NCBI GenBank assembly: GCA_015232395.1
Contig: JADFZT010000023.1
Coordinates: 1 to 59,374 of the forward strand
Reading direction: 5' to 3'
DNA length: 59,374 nucleotides
Source: Magnetococcales bacterium
Lineage (GTDB): Bacteria; Pseudomonadota; Magnetococcia; Magnetococcales; JADFZT01
A program made the position numbers and the translations under genes. Every line of letters starts with the position of its first letter. The first letter of the stretch is position 1. Shown here piece by piece: positions 8,784-18,688 of this stretch. The notes beneath the pieces were generated by a model, which was not told where the DNA came from, searched no databases, and was given only the letters and a program-made list of their open reading frames with translations.

Positions 8784-9881
8784 ATGAAAAAAATACCCTC
8801 TCTGCTGATCCTGCTGGCTCTGCTGCTGTTTGGTCCCATCACCGAGACCCAGGCAGCCCGGCTCAAGGATGTGGTGGATATCGAAGGTGTTCGGGACAAC
8901 CCTTTGACCGGGTTCGGCCTGATCGTGGGCCTCAACGGCACCGGGGATTCCAGTGCTGACTTTACCACCCAGTCCCTGAAAATGATGTTGAAGCGTATGG
9001 GGATTTCCGCCCCCGACGATGTGAAGGTAAAAAATATCGCCGCTGTGATGGTCACCGCCACCCTGCGCCCCTTTGCCCGGCAAGGTAGTCGCCTGGATGT
9101 CATTCTCTCTTCCCTGGGAGATGCCAAAAGCCTCCAGGGCGGTACCCTGATTTTGACTCCCCTCAAAGGTGCTGATGGTCAGATCTATGCCGTGGCCCAA
9201 GGACCGGCCTCCATCGGTGGTTTTGCCGCTGAGGGGGGGGCTCAAGGGGTTCAAAAAAACCATCCGACCGTGGCGCGTATCGCTGGTGGAGCCATTGTTG
9301 AGCGGGAAGTGGATTTTGATTTGACCAACGAGCGCCACTTGCGCTTTGCCCTGAAAAATCCAGACTTTACCACAGCCAGTCGGGTGGCCAGGGGGATCAA
9401 TAATCTGATTGGCCAACGTCTGGCCAAGGCCCGGGATTCGGGTACGGTGGATCTGGAAATTCCCCCCACCTATCACGGTCGGGTGGTGGAGTTTATCTCC
9501 CGCCTGGAAAATATCCAGATCGAACAGGACCAAACCGCCCGCATTGTCGTCAACGAGCGCACCGGCACCATCGTCATGGGTGAAAATGTCCGGGTCTCCA
9601 CCGTCGCTCTCTCCCACGGCAATCTTTCCATCCGGGTGAGCGAAGATCAGCAGGTGAGCCAACCGGCTCCCTTCAGCGATGGTGAAACCGCCGAAACCAA
9701 CCAGACCCAGATCGATGTGGATGAAGAAGAGGCGAAATTGCTGGAGATGGAAGAGGGGGTGACCCTGGGGGATCTGGTGCGGGGACTCAACAGCGTCGGG
9801 GTAACCCCCCGGGATTTGATCGCCATTTTGCAGGCCATCAAGGCTGCAGGAGCACTGCAAGCCGATTTGGAGATCCTCTGA
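8784..9881 (+). CDS. flgI: Flagellar P-ring protein FlgI
   Basis: FlgI assembles into the periplasmic P-ring around the rod. The 365-residue precursor has a Sec signal (MKKIPSLLILLALLLFGP) cut near TQAA. The family start RLKDVVDIEGVRDNPLTGFG is followed by LIVGLNGTGDSS. The C-terminus has GVTLGDLVRGLNSVGVTPRD and ILQAIKAAGALQADLEIL. GAGGAAG lies upstream of the ATG at 8784. The stop overlaps the flgJ start by one base (TGATG), so the two genes are translationally coupled. Confidence 0.97.
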   Translation: MKKIPSLLILLALLLFGPITETQAARLKDVVDIEGVRDNPLTGFGLIVGLNGTGDSSADFTTQSLKMMLKRMGISAPDDVKVKNIAAVMVTATLRPFARQGSRLDVILSSLGDAKSLQGGTLILTPLKGADGQIYAVAQGPASIGGFAAEGGAQGVQKNHPTVARIAGGAIVEREVDFDLTNERHLRFALKNPDFTTASRVARGINNLIGQRLAKARDSGTVDLEIPPTYHGRVVEFISRLENIQIEQDQTARIVVNERTGTIVMGENVRVSTVALSHGNLSIRVSEDQQVSQPAPFSDGETAETNQTQIDVDEEEAKLLEMEEGVTLGDLVRGLNSVGVTPRDLIAILQAIKAAGALQADLEIL

Positions 9882-10279
9882 TGAACGCCATATCCGGAAA
9901 TATGCCCCAGGTCGCCAGCCTCAGCGAGAGCGACACCAAGCGTCTGCGTGAGGCGACAGCTGATTTTGAGGCTCTGTTTGTCCGCCAGCTCTTTTCGGCC
10001 ATGCGCAAGGCGGTCCCGGAAGGGGAAGAAGGGCTGTTCGCCAAGAGCAATGGGGAAAAAATATTTCGTGAAATGCTGGACGGCGAATATGCTAACATTA
10101 TCAGTCGTAGGCCCAATGGTCTGGGTATGAAGGAGTCGATCTTCAAGGAGATGACCCGCAACTACAAGCTCCCCACCCAGGAGACCCGGGGAGCCTTGGA
10201 TGAAGCCCAGGCCAAAGTAGCCGCCATGAAGGCCATGGATCATCGCATGAAGGGTTCATTGACCCCTTCGTCGGAGTGA
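9881..10279 (+). CDS. flgJ: Rod-binding protein FlgJ, N-terminal domain only
   Basis: This 132-residue protein contains the FlgJ rod-capping domain, seen in FEALFVRQLFSAMRKAVPEG, KIFREMLDGEY and GLGMKESIFKEM. It lacks the C-terminal muramidase domain found in enteric FlgJ. Short FlgJ proteins are common in bacteria that use a separate peptidoglycan hydrolase for rod passage; none is visible in this window. Its start overlaps the flgI stop by one base. It precedes flgM by 163 bases, a gap with no clear promoter. Confidence 0.9.
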   Translation: MNAISGNMPQVASLSESDTKRLREATADFEALFVRQLFSAMRKAVPEGEEGLFAKSNGEKIFREMLDGEYANIISRRPNGLGMKESIFKEMTRNYKLPTQETRGALDEAQAKVAAMKAMDHRMKGSLTPSSE

Positions 10280-10442
10280 TGGTTGGCCGAGTCGTGTGAA
10301 GGGATCAGGGCCAAGAAGCAAATGACCTGAGCCAACGGAAGGCTTGAAGCAGTCAAGTAGCGTCGGAAGAGAGCGGTCGGAGCCGGCTGGTTTTCGTACC
10401 ATTTCCCGGGACGTAAGTTCAAACAGAGGATCCATTTGCACC

Positions 10443-10748
10443 ATGGTCACGCGCATCAAAGGCACAAAGGTCGGTCAGCTGGAACGGATTTCCGGACGCC
10501 GGGTCGCCAAACCCAAAACCGGGACAACAGCCAAGGCCAAACCCCGTCAGGATGACGTGGCGCTCTCGGCCATCTCCCGTACCATTGGTATGGCTGGTGA
10601 GGCCGCTAGTAACGCCCCGGAAATCCGCAGCGAACTGGTAGAGCCCATTCGAGAGGCTTTGGCTGCCGGGCGCTATAATGTTTCCAGTCTGGATGTGGCG
10701 GATAAAATTTTGCGCCAGATTCTGATGGAACGCAAAAAAAGCGCCTGA
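10443..10748 (+). CDS. flgM: Anti-sigma-28 factor FlgM
   Basis: FlgM binds and holds sigma-28 (FliA) until the hook is finished, then leaves through the flagellar export channel. The 101-residue product has a basic, disordered N-terminus (KPKTGTTAKAKPRQDDVALS) and the conserved C-terminal binding helices: RSELVEPIREALAAGRYNV, then DVADKILRQILMERK. The ATG at 10443 follows AGAGGA by about 11 bases. The reading frame is open upstream to 10344, but those residues do not resemble the family. flgN follows after 17 bases. Confidence 0.92.
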   Translation: MVTRIKGTKVGQLERISGRRVAKPKTGTTAKAKPRQDDVALSAISRTIGMAGEAASNAPEIRSELVEPIREALAAGRYNVSSLDVADKILRQILMERKKSA

Positions 10749-10765
10749 CGGGGGTCGGTTAAGCC

Positions 10766-11296
10766 ATGGAAGCTCGCAAAATGAGAAAAGCCGCTTTTGA
10801 CGCTGAAGATCTGATCCGCCAACTCAAAGGGATCCTCAGCCAGATGATCCAGCGGTTTGAGGGATTGATCGCCCTTTCCGAACGGGAGCGGGAGGCCATC
10901 CGCCAGCGGGAGCCTGAAAAGGTCGAAGCGGCCTCTGCCGAAATAGCCGGGGTGCTCAAGGAGATCGGGCGCATCAACAGCGAACGCCAGCGCCTGACTC
11001 TGGGCTTGGCCGACGGCTTGGGGCTGCCTAAAAAAGAGCTGGATCTGCTCAAGGTGGATGCGGCCACCGGAGGGCGATACGGCCTCAAAGAACTGAGAAC
11101 CAAACTCCAGGATGCCATCAGCCGGGCCGACCAGGCCAACAAGGAAAACAAGGCGATTTTGAATGGGGTATTGATGGCCACCGAATCGGTGATCAAGGCG
11201 CTGAAGGATGGTACCCGGGACTCCTCCATCGCCTATGACCGTTTGGGTCAGCGTCAGGCTTCCTCTGGATACAATCTGTTTTCCAAGCAGCTGTAG
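10766..11296 (+). CDS. flgN: FlgN-family flagellar export chaperone
   Basis: FlgN is the cytosolic chaperone for the hook-associated proteins FlgK and FlgL. The 176-residue protein is almost entirely helical. It has a heptad-like N-terminal coil (LIRQLKGILSQMIQRFEGLI), long charged helices around EREAIRQREPEKVE and RINSERQRLTLGLADGLGL, and a less ordered tail. Length, composition and position right after flgM agree with FlgN. It is the last flagellar structural-assembly gene in the cluster; csrA follows after a 239-base gap. Confidence 0.85.
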   Translation: MEARKMRKAAFDAEDLIRQLKGILSQMIQRFEGLIALSEREREAIRQREPEKVEAASAEIAGVLKEIGRINSERQRLTLGLADGLGLPKKELDLLKVDAATGGRYGLKELRTKLQDAISRADQANKENKAILNGVLMATESVIKALKDGTRDSSIAYDRLGQRQASSGYNLFSKQL

Positions 11297-11535
11297 GGGG
11301 TTGGGTGGTTTCAAGGGTGTGATGGCGGTTGAAGGATTATTGGTTGATTTTGAGCCAATGGAGCCTTGCTGAGTGCGGGCCTGTTAACAGGTTCTGGAGT
11401 GTGTTTTAAGGCAGCATTATGCCGAAGATCGTTTTTGACAAAGAAATTCCAACAGGGATGTTGAGCCATGAGGCATAACCACTATTACAGGCTTTTGGGC
11501 AGGGATGCCGGTGGCGATTCGAGGGGGGGTGGGCC

Positions 11536-11769
11536 ATGCTGATTTTGACCAGGCGGATCGGGGAAAGCCTGAACATCGGCGACGACATCAAGATTACCTT
11601 GCTGGGCATCAAGGGCAACCAGGTGCGCATCGGTATCGACGCACCCCGGGATGTGCAGGTCCACCGGGAAGAGATCTACGACAAGATCAAACGTGAAACC
11701 CGCAAGGCCAACCGTCGAATGAGCGAAGAAGTCTTGGATCAAGCCTCCAGAATGCTCTCTCAGAAATAG
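11536..11769 (+). CDS. csrA: Carbon storage / translational regulator CsrA
   Basis: CsrA is a homodimeric RNA-binding protein that blocks or stabilises mRNAs by binding GGA motifs, often including flagellin mRNA. The 77-residue protein is full length: [20 protein letters not shown], then [16 protein letters not shown] and the RNA-contact segment [13 protein letters not shown]. The C-terminus has a short extension ending MLSQK. The ATG at 11536 follows a G-rich stretch. It lies behind the flagellar operon; no fliW antagonist is visible here. It is convergent with tamB. Confidence 0.96.
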   Translation: MLILTRRIGESLNIGDDIKITLLGIKGNQVRIGIDAPRDVQVHREEIYDKIKRETRKANRRMSEEVLDQASRMLSQK

Positions 11770-11900
11770 TCTCTCCTGTTAGCTCGGGGGGGCTGGGGAG
11801 GGGCTATCTGGAATGCTCTCCTGGGATGTTCCCTTGGGGTTTTCTTTCTTGAGGACGGACTCATTTTTTTGGTTTTCAGCCTGGAGCCGGCCCCTCCCTC

Positions 11901-14900
11901 TCAATAATCATGCTTCCAGTTGATGCCAAACGCCCCGTTTTGCTTTTGATCCATTTCGGTTTCGAGGGTTATGTCGGGGGTGAGTTCCACCTCCACGCTC
12001 ATCTTGCCACTCCCCTCCGATAGTCCCTGCTCCACCTCCAGAAACACCCGATCACCGATATATTTACCCACCTTGACGGTGCCGGTGGCCAGATCGTCCC
12101 CTCCAGCTTCAAAAGAGTCGATGCCCAGGCTATCCTGCATTTTGTCCATCATTCCCGGCCCACCCCCCTGAAGACGCGCCACCGCAGCAGCCAGTTTAAT
12201 GGCCTGGCCCGGGGTGATGTCACTGGCGTTGCGGTCGAAGAGCAGGTTGGCCAAAATTTCATCCTGGGGCTGGGGGGGCTCGCTGGTGAGAATCAGCTTG
12301 GGTTCGCTGGCCGGGCCTTCCAGACCAATCACCGCCTTGATCTCCTCCTTGGTGACCGAGGCGGAGATATCCAGGTTGGGGGTCGGTGGGGAAGCGCCGC
12401 CAAATTCGATGATTCCCTTGTCCAGATTGAAGCGGTGGTCGAGAAAATCGAAGGTGCCCTTTTTGACCGAGAGATCCCCCAGCACCACCGGATTCGTGGC
12501 ATACCCCTTGATTTTGAGGTCCCCCCGCCACTCCGATTCCAACCCCTTGCCCCGAACATAAACCTGTCCGGGAATATGCACCGCGACATCGAGCTTGATG
12601 GCGGCAGACTCCGAGTCTTCCGTCCCATCTTCCTCTCCGTCAGCACTCTCCCCGCTCTCCCGCAGCTCCAGGGTGGCGATATCCGGCCCCACTCCCTCGG
12701 GGAGGTAGAACAGCACCCGGTCGGTGGTGAGGTCCCCCTTGACCATCACCAGGGAGGTATCCCCCGTGACATCGATGGCGCCGCTGATGGTGGCGGAAAG
12801 GTCGTCCCGCTGCACCAGGTTGGCGTGATCCAGCTCGCTGTGGATCCCAAAGGTGTATCCCCCTTTCTCCAGGAACGACACCTTGCCAGAGCCCGACAGC
12901 TGGCCTTTGTTGCCATCCGTCGCACTCAATTTTTCCAGGACGAGGACTTTTTCATCGAGCTTGGCTACCAGGGTCATTTTTTGAATGTCGGTGCCGCTCT
13001 CGATGCTTTTGAAGAAACCTTCCCCCACAGTCAGCTCTCCCGAAGCCTGGGGGGTTTCCAGGGTACCGGTTGCAGTGAAATCCGCTTTCATCTGCCCCCC
13101 CATCTCCCAGCCATCCGGGGCGAGAAAGGCCATGAGTCGGGCCATGTCCGCCTCCATGTTGAAGACGCCACTCAAAGGCTCGTTCTGGGGGATGACCAGA
13201 TTCCAGGGAATCAGGCTCACGGTGACCGGCAGGGCAAAGTGGCCTTTGGCCGGCTTTACAGTGAGCTTTTCGATCAGGAGTTCCCCTTTGGCCTGATCAT
13301 CCCCCAAAGCGAGGTGCAAGGTGAGATCTGCAGGGGGGACCGGTTTCAGAGCCGGTTCATCCATGTGGAAGTCGCTGACGTTGAGGTGGACCTCTGCCCG
13401 GGGCTTGGAGGGGTGGCCGGAAAGATTTCCCTGCAAGGCCGCTTTGCCGGTGAGAGGGGGAGCACCGAACTGGCTGGCCAGGCTCAAGGGAAGATCCAGA
13501 TCGATCTTGGCCGTAACCCCTTGCTCGGTGAGGGTGCCAGCCCCGGTGAGTTGCGCTGTGCCAAAGGTCAGATCCAGGGCTTCCAGAGTCATCTCCCGGC
13601 CCGACTGCTTCAGGTGAAGGGGGTGGGCGAGATGAAAGGGTTCCGGACCAAAGGTGCCGTCCAGGGTGTTCAGGGAGGCTGCTACACCGTTATCCAGAAG
13701 ATCCACCCGGGCTTGGGTTCTGGCGGTAAATATTTCAACCGCCCTACCCTCGGTGGTCAGGGTGAGATTGAGCCCTTTGAGATCACCGTCGGTTTGCAGT
13801 GTGGTTTCCTGAACCACCATATCCCCCGTTTCGAACTGGGTGGCATTGAGGGTCGCTTTGAATCCAATCTCTGCCAACAGATCGGTCACCCGGGCTTCCA
13901 GGCGGCTCCAGGCGAGGGAGCCGAAATCTCCCTTGATATCTGCCCCGTCGAGTTCAAAATCGAGATCCTGCCTGGTCAAGGGGCCACCGGGTTTTCCCCC
14001 GGGGTGGAGTTGGGCCTTGAAGACGATATGGCCAGCCAGATTCATCCCCGGTGGGGGAATCATGGCTGCCGGATCGTGGATTTTACCGGTCAAGGTGCCG
14101 GTTAGGAGGGGGCCTGCCAGGTCGATATCCAGGGGGCCGGTGATCTGGCCTCCGGGAAAGTCGATGCGGAGATCTTTCAGGTTGACCCCGGCGGCGGTTT
14201 TTTCGAAAGGGGTGGCGACGCTGAAATGTTGCTTCTGCCGGGTGGCGGTCAGATGGATATTTCCAGTTGGGCTCGCCACTGAGCCGGTGGTGGCGAGTTT
14301 GAGTGCCAGGCGCTCTATTTTTTCCTGATCAAAGCGGATAGAGGAGCCCTTTACCGTCAGATCCAGGGTGGGTTCCGTGGCGCTGCCGGAGAGCTTGGCG
14401 GTGGTGGTTACCTGGCCCGCTAAGGGTTTGCCCAGGGCATTGGAAAGGGGATTCAAGTCCGGCAGTGTCAGATCGATTTGACCCATAAGCGCTTGGGTGG
14501 CGGTGTTAAAATCAATGCTGGAGGCGGTGAGGTGGATGGCGCGACCCTTTAAAGAGAGCCCCTTGAGCTGGATCGCCTCCTCGCCCGTCATCAAGACCTT
14601 TCCTGTCAGCTGCATGTGGGGGCCCAAGAGGGCTGCGGCTTCGGGAATGCCCTGGAAATCATCAAGCCCCCCATCCAGATCAACGCGAATGCGCCGGGGG
14701 TTTTCCTGAAAATCGATCCGGGTGGTGAGAGCCAGCCTGCCATCGATGGCCAGCCCTTGGGGCTCGGCCCAGGGAGTGGGATCGGTGATCCGGGTGGTTA
14801 ACTCCACCTGGGCGGCTGGGGCTGCGGGGTCGATGTCGCCCTTCAATCCCAGCGCCAGGGTTTGGCCGGTGAGATCAAATCCGGCAATGTGCAACCGGCC

Positions 14901-16301
14901 ATCGGGGGGCATCCGGCCCTTGAGCTGCCACTGGAGTTCCTTTTCCGGCCAAGCTGGTTGATCCGCTGGCTGCAAGCCACTGACGCCCCCTTTCCCGGTC
15001 AAGAGCAGGGTGGGCTGGTCGTTTTGGGGCTCCTGGGACCAACGGGCATTCAGGGTGGCGGTGAGTTGGTCGATAGCCACCTGGGGGGCGTCGATGGCTT
15101 GGCCGGTGATGTCGATGGTCGCGGTGGGATGGGGGAGGGGGCCATCGGCATTGAGAATAATATTTACCCCACCTGCCAGGGGGGTGGCGGCGATGGGGCT
15201 TAAACGGTCCAGATCGGGCAGGGCGATGGTGGCTTGGGCCTGGAGTTGATTGGTGGCCTCATCCAGGGTGGCTTGGGCCTGGAGAGTGCCCAGGGGGAGC
15301 GCCAGATCAAGGGTTTTAAGGGAGAGCACTCCTTCAGAGCTGCGGGTGGCTTGGGTTTTGAATGTCCAGGGGGAAACGCCCAGCATTAGAGGATCCTGAA
15401 CCATGCTGAGGCTGCCATCGAGGGTGATTCCCAAGGGTTCGCCCAGAGTCAGGGTGAGGCCGGTATGGATCTCCCCAAGCCCTTCAACCCCGGCAGCCAG
15501 TTTTCCCTGCCAATCGTCGAGAGGCCCCTCACCATCCAGCTCCAGGCTCAGATCCCCCGCTTCTTGCAGTCCGGAGAGCATCGCCACCAATCCGCCGCGC
15601 TCTTGGGCTGCGGTGTTGAGGGTGAGATGTCCCGTCGCCAGGTTGAGTCCGGCGGTTATGTTCAGGTGCGCCGTGGCTTGATCCAGGCGTTCGGTTTTCA
15701 GCTGTAGATCAAACATTTCCCCGCTTTGATCGATCCCCATGCGGCCATTGAGATTAAATGTGGCGGCACTTCCCAAAATCGCCTCACCCAGCTCCAGCCG
15801 GGCCACAGCCAGCCGGTCGATCTCAAAGGGGGGCAACCCCTGGGGGAGTACCATGGGGCCTGCCTGGAGCTCTTCCACTTCAGGGGGGGCTTCGGAGGGG
15901 GGGAGGAGAGGGGGGCGTAGCAAAGTGATTTTTTCGGCGGATATTTCCTGCACCCGGATAATTCCCAAGGGTGGCCCCAGGGGGGACCAGGCGATGCGGA
16001 GTTGATCCAGGGCAAACCAGTCCCCATCCTGATCTGCCAGAGCCAGGTGTTCCAGTTCGATGGAGAAGGGAATGAAGCCGTCCAACCCCCGGATTTGTGC
16101 GTTGATTCCCATCTCACCCAGAAGGGTTTCCACCACATCCACCAGCTGCTGGCGTCCCCAATCGGTTTGGAGGATGGTGAAGGGGATGAGGAGCACAACG
16201 ATCACGACGACAAACAGCCGTGCCAGCCAGCGCAGGGGTTTGGCACGGGAGGTGGGCTCGTCGGGAGGCGGGGGGGCCGGGGTGGTTTCGTCACTGCTCA
16301 T
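11901..16301 (-). CDS. tamB: Translocation and assembly module inner-membrane protein TamB
   Basis: TamB spans from the inner to the outer membrane and works with TamA in envelope biogenesis, probably by moving phospholipid. The 1466-residue protein has an N-terminal anchor (WLARLFVVVIVVLLIPFTIL, about residues 24-43). A very long beta-rich, repetitive periplasmic body follows, built from variations on LxLxxxGxLxxP. The C-terminal DUF490/TamB block includes GTFDFLDHRFNLDKGIIEFG and DEILANLLFDR. It is the second gene of the tamA-tamB operon, 18 bases after tamA. The length is typical. Confidence 0.93.
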   Translation of the reverse strand: MSSDETTPAPPPPDEPTSRAKPLRWLARLFVVVIVVLLIPFTILQTDWGRQQLVDVVETLLGEMGINAQIRGLDGFIPFSIELEHLALADQDGDWFALDQLRIAWSPLGPPLGIIRVQEISAEKITLLRPPLLPPSEAPPEVEELQAGPMVLPQGLPPFEIDRLAVARLELGEAILGSAATFNLNGRMGIDQSGEMFDLQLKTERLDQATAHLNITAGLNLATGHLTLNTAAQERGGLVAMLSGLQEAGDLSLELDGEGPLDDWQGKLAAGVEGLGEIHTGLTLTLGEPLGITLDGSLSMVQDPLMLGVSPWTFKTQATRSSEGVLSLKTLDLALPLGTLQAQATLDEATNQLQAQATIALPDLDRLSPIAATPLAGGVNIILNADGPLPHPTATIDITGQAIDAPQVAIDQLTATLNARWSQEPQNDQPTLLLTGKGGVSGLQPADQPAWPEKELQWQLKGRMPPDGRLHIAGFDLTGQTLALGLKGDIDPAAPAAQVELTTRITDPTPWAEPQGLAIDGRLALTTRIDFQENPRRIRVDLDGGLDDFQGIPEAAALLGPHMQLTGKVLMTGEEAIQLKGLSLKGRAIHLTASSIDFNTATQALMGQIDLTLPDLNPLSNALGKPLAGQVTTTAKLSGSATEPTLDLTVKGSSIRFDQEKIERLALKLATTGSVASPTGNIHLTATRQKQHFSVATPFEKTAAGVNLKDLRIDFPGGQITGPLDIDLAGPLLTGTLTGKIHDPAAMIPPPGMNLAGHIVFKAQLHPGGKPGGPLTRQDLDFELDGADIKGDFGSLAWSRLEARVTDLLAEIGFKATLNATQFETGDMVVQETTLQTDGDLKGLNLTLTTEGRAVEIFTARTQARVDLLDNGVAASLNTLDGTFGPEPFHLAHPLHLKQSGREMTLEALDLTFGTAQLTGAGTLTEQGVTAKIDLDLPLSLASQFGAPPLTGKAALQGNLSGHPSKPRAEVHLNVSDFHMDEPALKPVPPADLTLHLALGDDQAKGELLIEKLTVKPAKGHFALPVTVSLIPWNLVIPQNEPLSGVFNMEADMARLMAFLAPDGWEMGGQMKADFTATGTLETPQASGELTVGEGFFKSIESGTDIQKMTLVAKLDEKVLVLEKLSATDGNKGQLSGSGKVSFLEKGGYTFGIHSELDHANLVQRDDLSATISGAIDVTGDTSLVMVKGDLTTDRVLFYLPEGVGPDIATLELRESGESADGEEDGTEDSESAAIKLDVAVHIPGQVYVRGKGLESEWRGDLKIKGYATNPVVLGDLSVKKGTFDFLDHRFNLDKGIIEFGGASPPTPNLDISASVTKEEIKAVIGLEGPASEPKLILTSEPPQPQDEILANLLFDRNASDITPGQAIKLAAAVARLQGGGPGMMDKMQDSLGIDSFEAGGDDLATGTVKVGKYIGDRVFLEVEQGLSEGSGKMSVEVELTPDITLETEMDQKQNGAFGINWKHDY

Positions 16302-16319
16302 GAAGAGGTGTCCAATGGG

Positions 16320-18203
16320 TTAAAAAGCTTGCCCCAGACTGACATAAAACTGTACCACGTCATCTACATCTTCCCGGGAGTTGACGGGAAAGCCGACATC
16401 CAGGCGCAGGGGGCCGATGGGGGTTTTGTAGCGGACGCCAGCACCCGCACCGATGAATAGCTCTTCGGTGAGGTCGGGAATTTCATCTTCGTAGGCTCTT
16501 CCGGCATCCACAAACAGCACCATGCCGATGGAGTCGGTAATACCGATGCGAAATTCGTTGTTGAGTTCCAACATGGAGGCCCCACCCAGGGGATCGAGTT
16601 CGTCATCCAGGGGGCCTGCCAGCTGAAAGCCGAACCCGCGCAGAGAGCCGCCACCCCCCACATAGAATCGCTCGTCCGCCGGGAGCTGCTCCCGTCCGGC
16701 TCCAGAGAGAAATCCCCCGGCCAGGCGGGTGGCGAGGATGATTTGAGGGGATTTCATGATCGGGATATAGCGGCTGTGGCTGGCTTGGAATTTACCGAAG
16801 AGGACGCCATTTTCCAGGGTTTCCAGGTAGGGTCCGCCGGAGATCTCCAGCCGCCAGCCGCTGGTGGGGTCGAGAAGATCGTTGGAGTGGTCCATCAACA
16901 CCCGGGCGGGGAGGGAGACGAGACCGAAGGAGTCGTCATCGAGCTCTCCCCCTTCCAGAATGGTGACCACACGATAGCTCAACCCCAGGGAGATTTGCAG
17001 GCGGGGAGAGAAGGTACGCTCCACCCCCATACTGGCTTCCAGGGAGGTGCGCTCAAAGGCTTCGGTCTCTTCATCGTTAAAGTCGATGGCGGCGATCAAT
17101 TTTTGATCCATCCGCAAAAAATGGGGCTTGCCGAAGGAGCCGGTAAAACCAAATCCATCCACGGCGGCCTCTCCCTCCAGGCTCACCACCTCGCCGGAGC
17201 GATTAAAATTGCGGTGTTCCCAACCGAGGGTGCCGCCAACCCCTTTATCGGTGGAAAATTGCATTCCGGAGCTGATCGTGCGGTGTTTTTTTTCCTTCAG
17301 CTCAATTTCTACCGGAAGGTGCTTTTCAGGGTCCGGTTCTTTCAGCAGATGCACCCGGGCCATGGCAAAAAGCCCGGTGCCGACCATGGCTTGGCGGGCT
17401 TTTTCCAGGATATCCGGATGATATTTTTCCCCGGGCTGCCAGGGAATCAGGGTCATGAGAAAATCGGGATTGGTCTCCCCATAGCCTTTCAGCCGCGCCG
17501 CCCCCAGATGCACAAGCGGCCCCGGATCAGCCCCCACGACCACATTCAGCAGCTTTTTATCCCGATCAGCGTAGGCCAGATAGGGGATGGGTTTGACAAA
17601 GGGGTAGCCCATCTTTTGGATGAGAGAGGTGAGCTTGCTCTGGGCATCCAGCACGGTGCGGGCGACGGCGGGCTCGCCAAAGTTAAGTTCCAGCTCGTGG
17701 GGTTTGGGGGGCTCGGGGGCATTTTCTCCCGGGGTGATGTTGATCTGGATATCCCCAAAACGATAGCGGGTACCGGCTTCCACCTGAAAGGTGAGCACAA
17801 TGGGATCGACATCGGCACGCATGGATCCTTTTACCTGGGCATCGAGATACCCCCGGGAATACATCGCCCGAACCAGATTGGTCTCATCCCCTTCGAGTCG
17901 GCGCTCCAGGACGATGTGGGTTTCGGGGGGGCGATCCTGGCGTTTGATGGCGTCGGAAGCGGATTCCAGGAGGCTGGTCAGTTCATTATCGGGCGCCCCA
18001 AGAATTTCGACTTCATACTCCAGCGGAGAGGCTTTGCTCTGAGGGGCCTCTTCACTCTGAGAGGGGGGGTCATCATCGGGGATGGTTTCATCTTCGGCAT
18101 GACTTTCCTGACCCACCAACAAAAACAGCCCGACTCCCATCATCAGGAGCGAGCGAAAAAAAGGTTTCAATCGAAAGGGTTTAAACAACGCCATCCAGTC
18201 CAT
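16320..18203 (-). CDS. tamA: Outer-membrane translocation and assembly module protein TamA
   Basis: TamA is a BamA-like Omp85 barrel in the outer membrane. The 627-residue precursor has a signal segment (SLLMMGVGLFLLVGQESHA, about residues 18-36). An acidic linker and about three POTRA domains follow (residues 60-300, for example YRFGDIQINI). The 16-strand barrel is typical of D15/Omp85. It has FYVGGGGSLRGFGFQ near residue 515 (the conserved VRGF-type lid-lock motif) and IGPLRLDVGFPVNSRED near the C-terminus, ending in an aromatic residue. The exact start among two nearby Mets (residues 1 and 4) is uncertain. tamB follows. Confidence 0.93.
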   Translation of the reverse strand: MDWMALFKPFRLKPFFRSLLMMGVGLFLLVGQESHAEDETIPDDDPPSQSEEAPQSKASPLEYEVEILGAPDNELTSLLESASDAIKRQDRPPETHIVLERRLEGDETNLVRAMYSRGYLDAQVKGSMRADVDPIVLTFQVEAGTRYRFGDIQINITPGENAPEPPKPHELELNFGEPAVARTVLDAQSKLTSLIQKMGYPFVKPIPYLAYADRDKKLLNVVVGADPGPLVHLGAARLKGYGETNPDFLMTLIPWQPGEKYHPDILEKARQAMVGTGLFAMARVHLLKEPDPEKHLPVEIELKEKKHRTISSGMQFSTDKGVGGTLGWEHRNFNRSGEVVSLEGEAAVDGFGFTGSFGKPHFLRMDQKLIAAIDFNDEETEAFERTSLEASMGVERTFSPRLQISLGLSYRVVTILEGGELDDDSFGLVSLPARVLMDHSNDLLDPTSGWRLEISGGPYLETLENGVLFGKFQASHSRYIPIMKSPQIILATRLAGGFLSGAGREQLPADERFYVGGGGSLRGFGFQLAGPLDDELDPLGGASMLELNNEFRIGITDSIGMVLFVDAGRAYEDEIPDLTEELFIGAGAGVRYKTPIGPLRLDVGFPVNSREDVDDVVQFYVSLGQAF

Positions 18204-18544
18204 ACCATGATGCGTTAAAGTGGCGGCTTTCTACCAGTCAACCGCGATTCCCAACGGAGCAATCTGGTAAAGAAGGGTATCCCCATCACGCCCCTTCGGC
18301 AACGCTCTTTGATAACTCTCATGTCCAGATGTAGATCATTGGGGGGCTATCAGATGCGGGATGGCCGGTTCGGAAATTCACACCTGCCTGGCCACTGTTA
18401 TCCCTCTCCCGCCACTGGAGAGTTGATCGTTTTTGGTAGTCATTTGCGTCGATTATTGATTTCTATGGCTTCTATTACAGGTAAAGGGAGATGGTTCAAT
18501 AAAAAAAGGGGAGTGAGTAGGGAATGGGTTCAAACAGGGGCGTA
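18204..18544. other. Intergenic region upstream of tamA
   Basis: This 341-base stretch presumably carries the tamA promoter and the end of the 18545 transcript. I see no gene, RNA motif or clear terminator in it. The open frame on the plus strand at 18309-18680 runs through the small minus-strand genes and looks like chance. Confidence 0.5.
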
Positions 18545-18688
18545 TCAGGGGAAAAACTTGATGATGGCGATGATGAGTCCGGTTTGGGTCAGAAGGAAGG
18601 TGACGAGCCATTTGATCAGCCGATTTTCCGTTTCCAGCAGGTCGCGCTTGGTCGCCAACTCTCCCAGCCGGGACTCCTGAACTTTCAT
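18545..18688 (-). CDS. C-terminal half of a split CCDC90/DUF1640-like coiled-coil membrane protein
   Basis: This 47-residue product starts MKVQESRLGELATKRDLLET, a charged helix, and ends with one membrane helix (WLVTFLLTQTGLIIAIIKFF). The motif LATKRDL followed by a C-terminal helix is typical of the second half of small DUF1640/CCDC90-like proteins. The first half is encoded by the overlapping frame at 18685-18789. The ATG overlaps the upstream stop as ATGA. A one-base insertion would fuse both frames into one ordinary protein of about 81 residues. It may be a frameshifted gene, a frameshifting product, or two coupled genes. Confidence 0.65.
   Translation of the reverse strand: MKVQESRLGELATKRDLLETENRLIKWLVTFLLTQTGLIIAIIKFFP

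Noticed and set aside
8301-9860. 519-codon open frame on the minus strand across flgH-flgI
   Set aside because: It is antisense to two clearly conserved flagellar genes and has no family features. Long antisense frames are expected in GC-rich DNA.
12435-14105. 556-codon open frame on the plus strand inside tamB
   Set aside because: Antisense to a well-supported gene, with composition (Gly, Gln, His rich) typical of a shadow frame.
16743-18218. 491-codon open frame on the plus strand opposite tamA
   Set aside because: Antisense to the Omp85 gene. Codon composition and lack of motifs mark it as a shadow.
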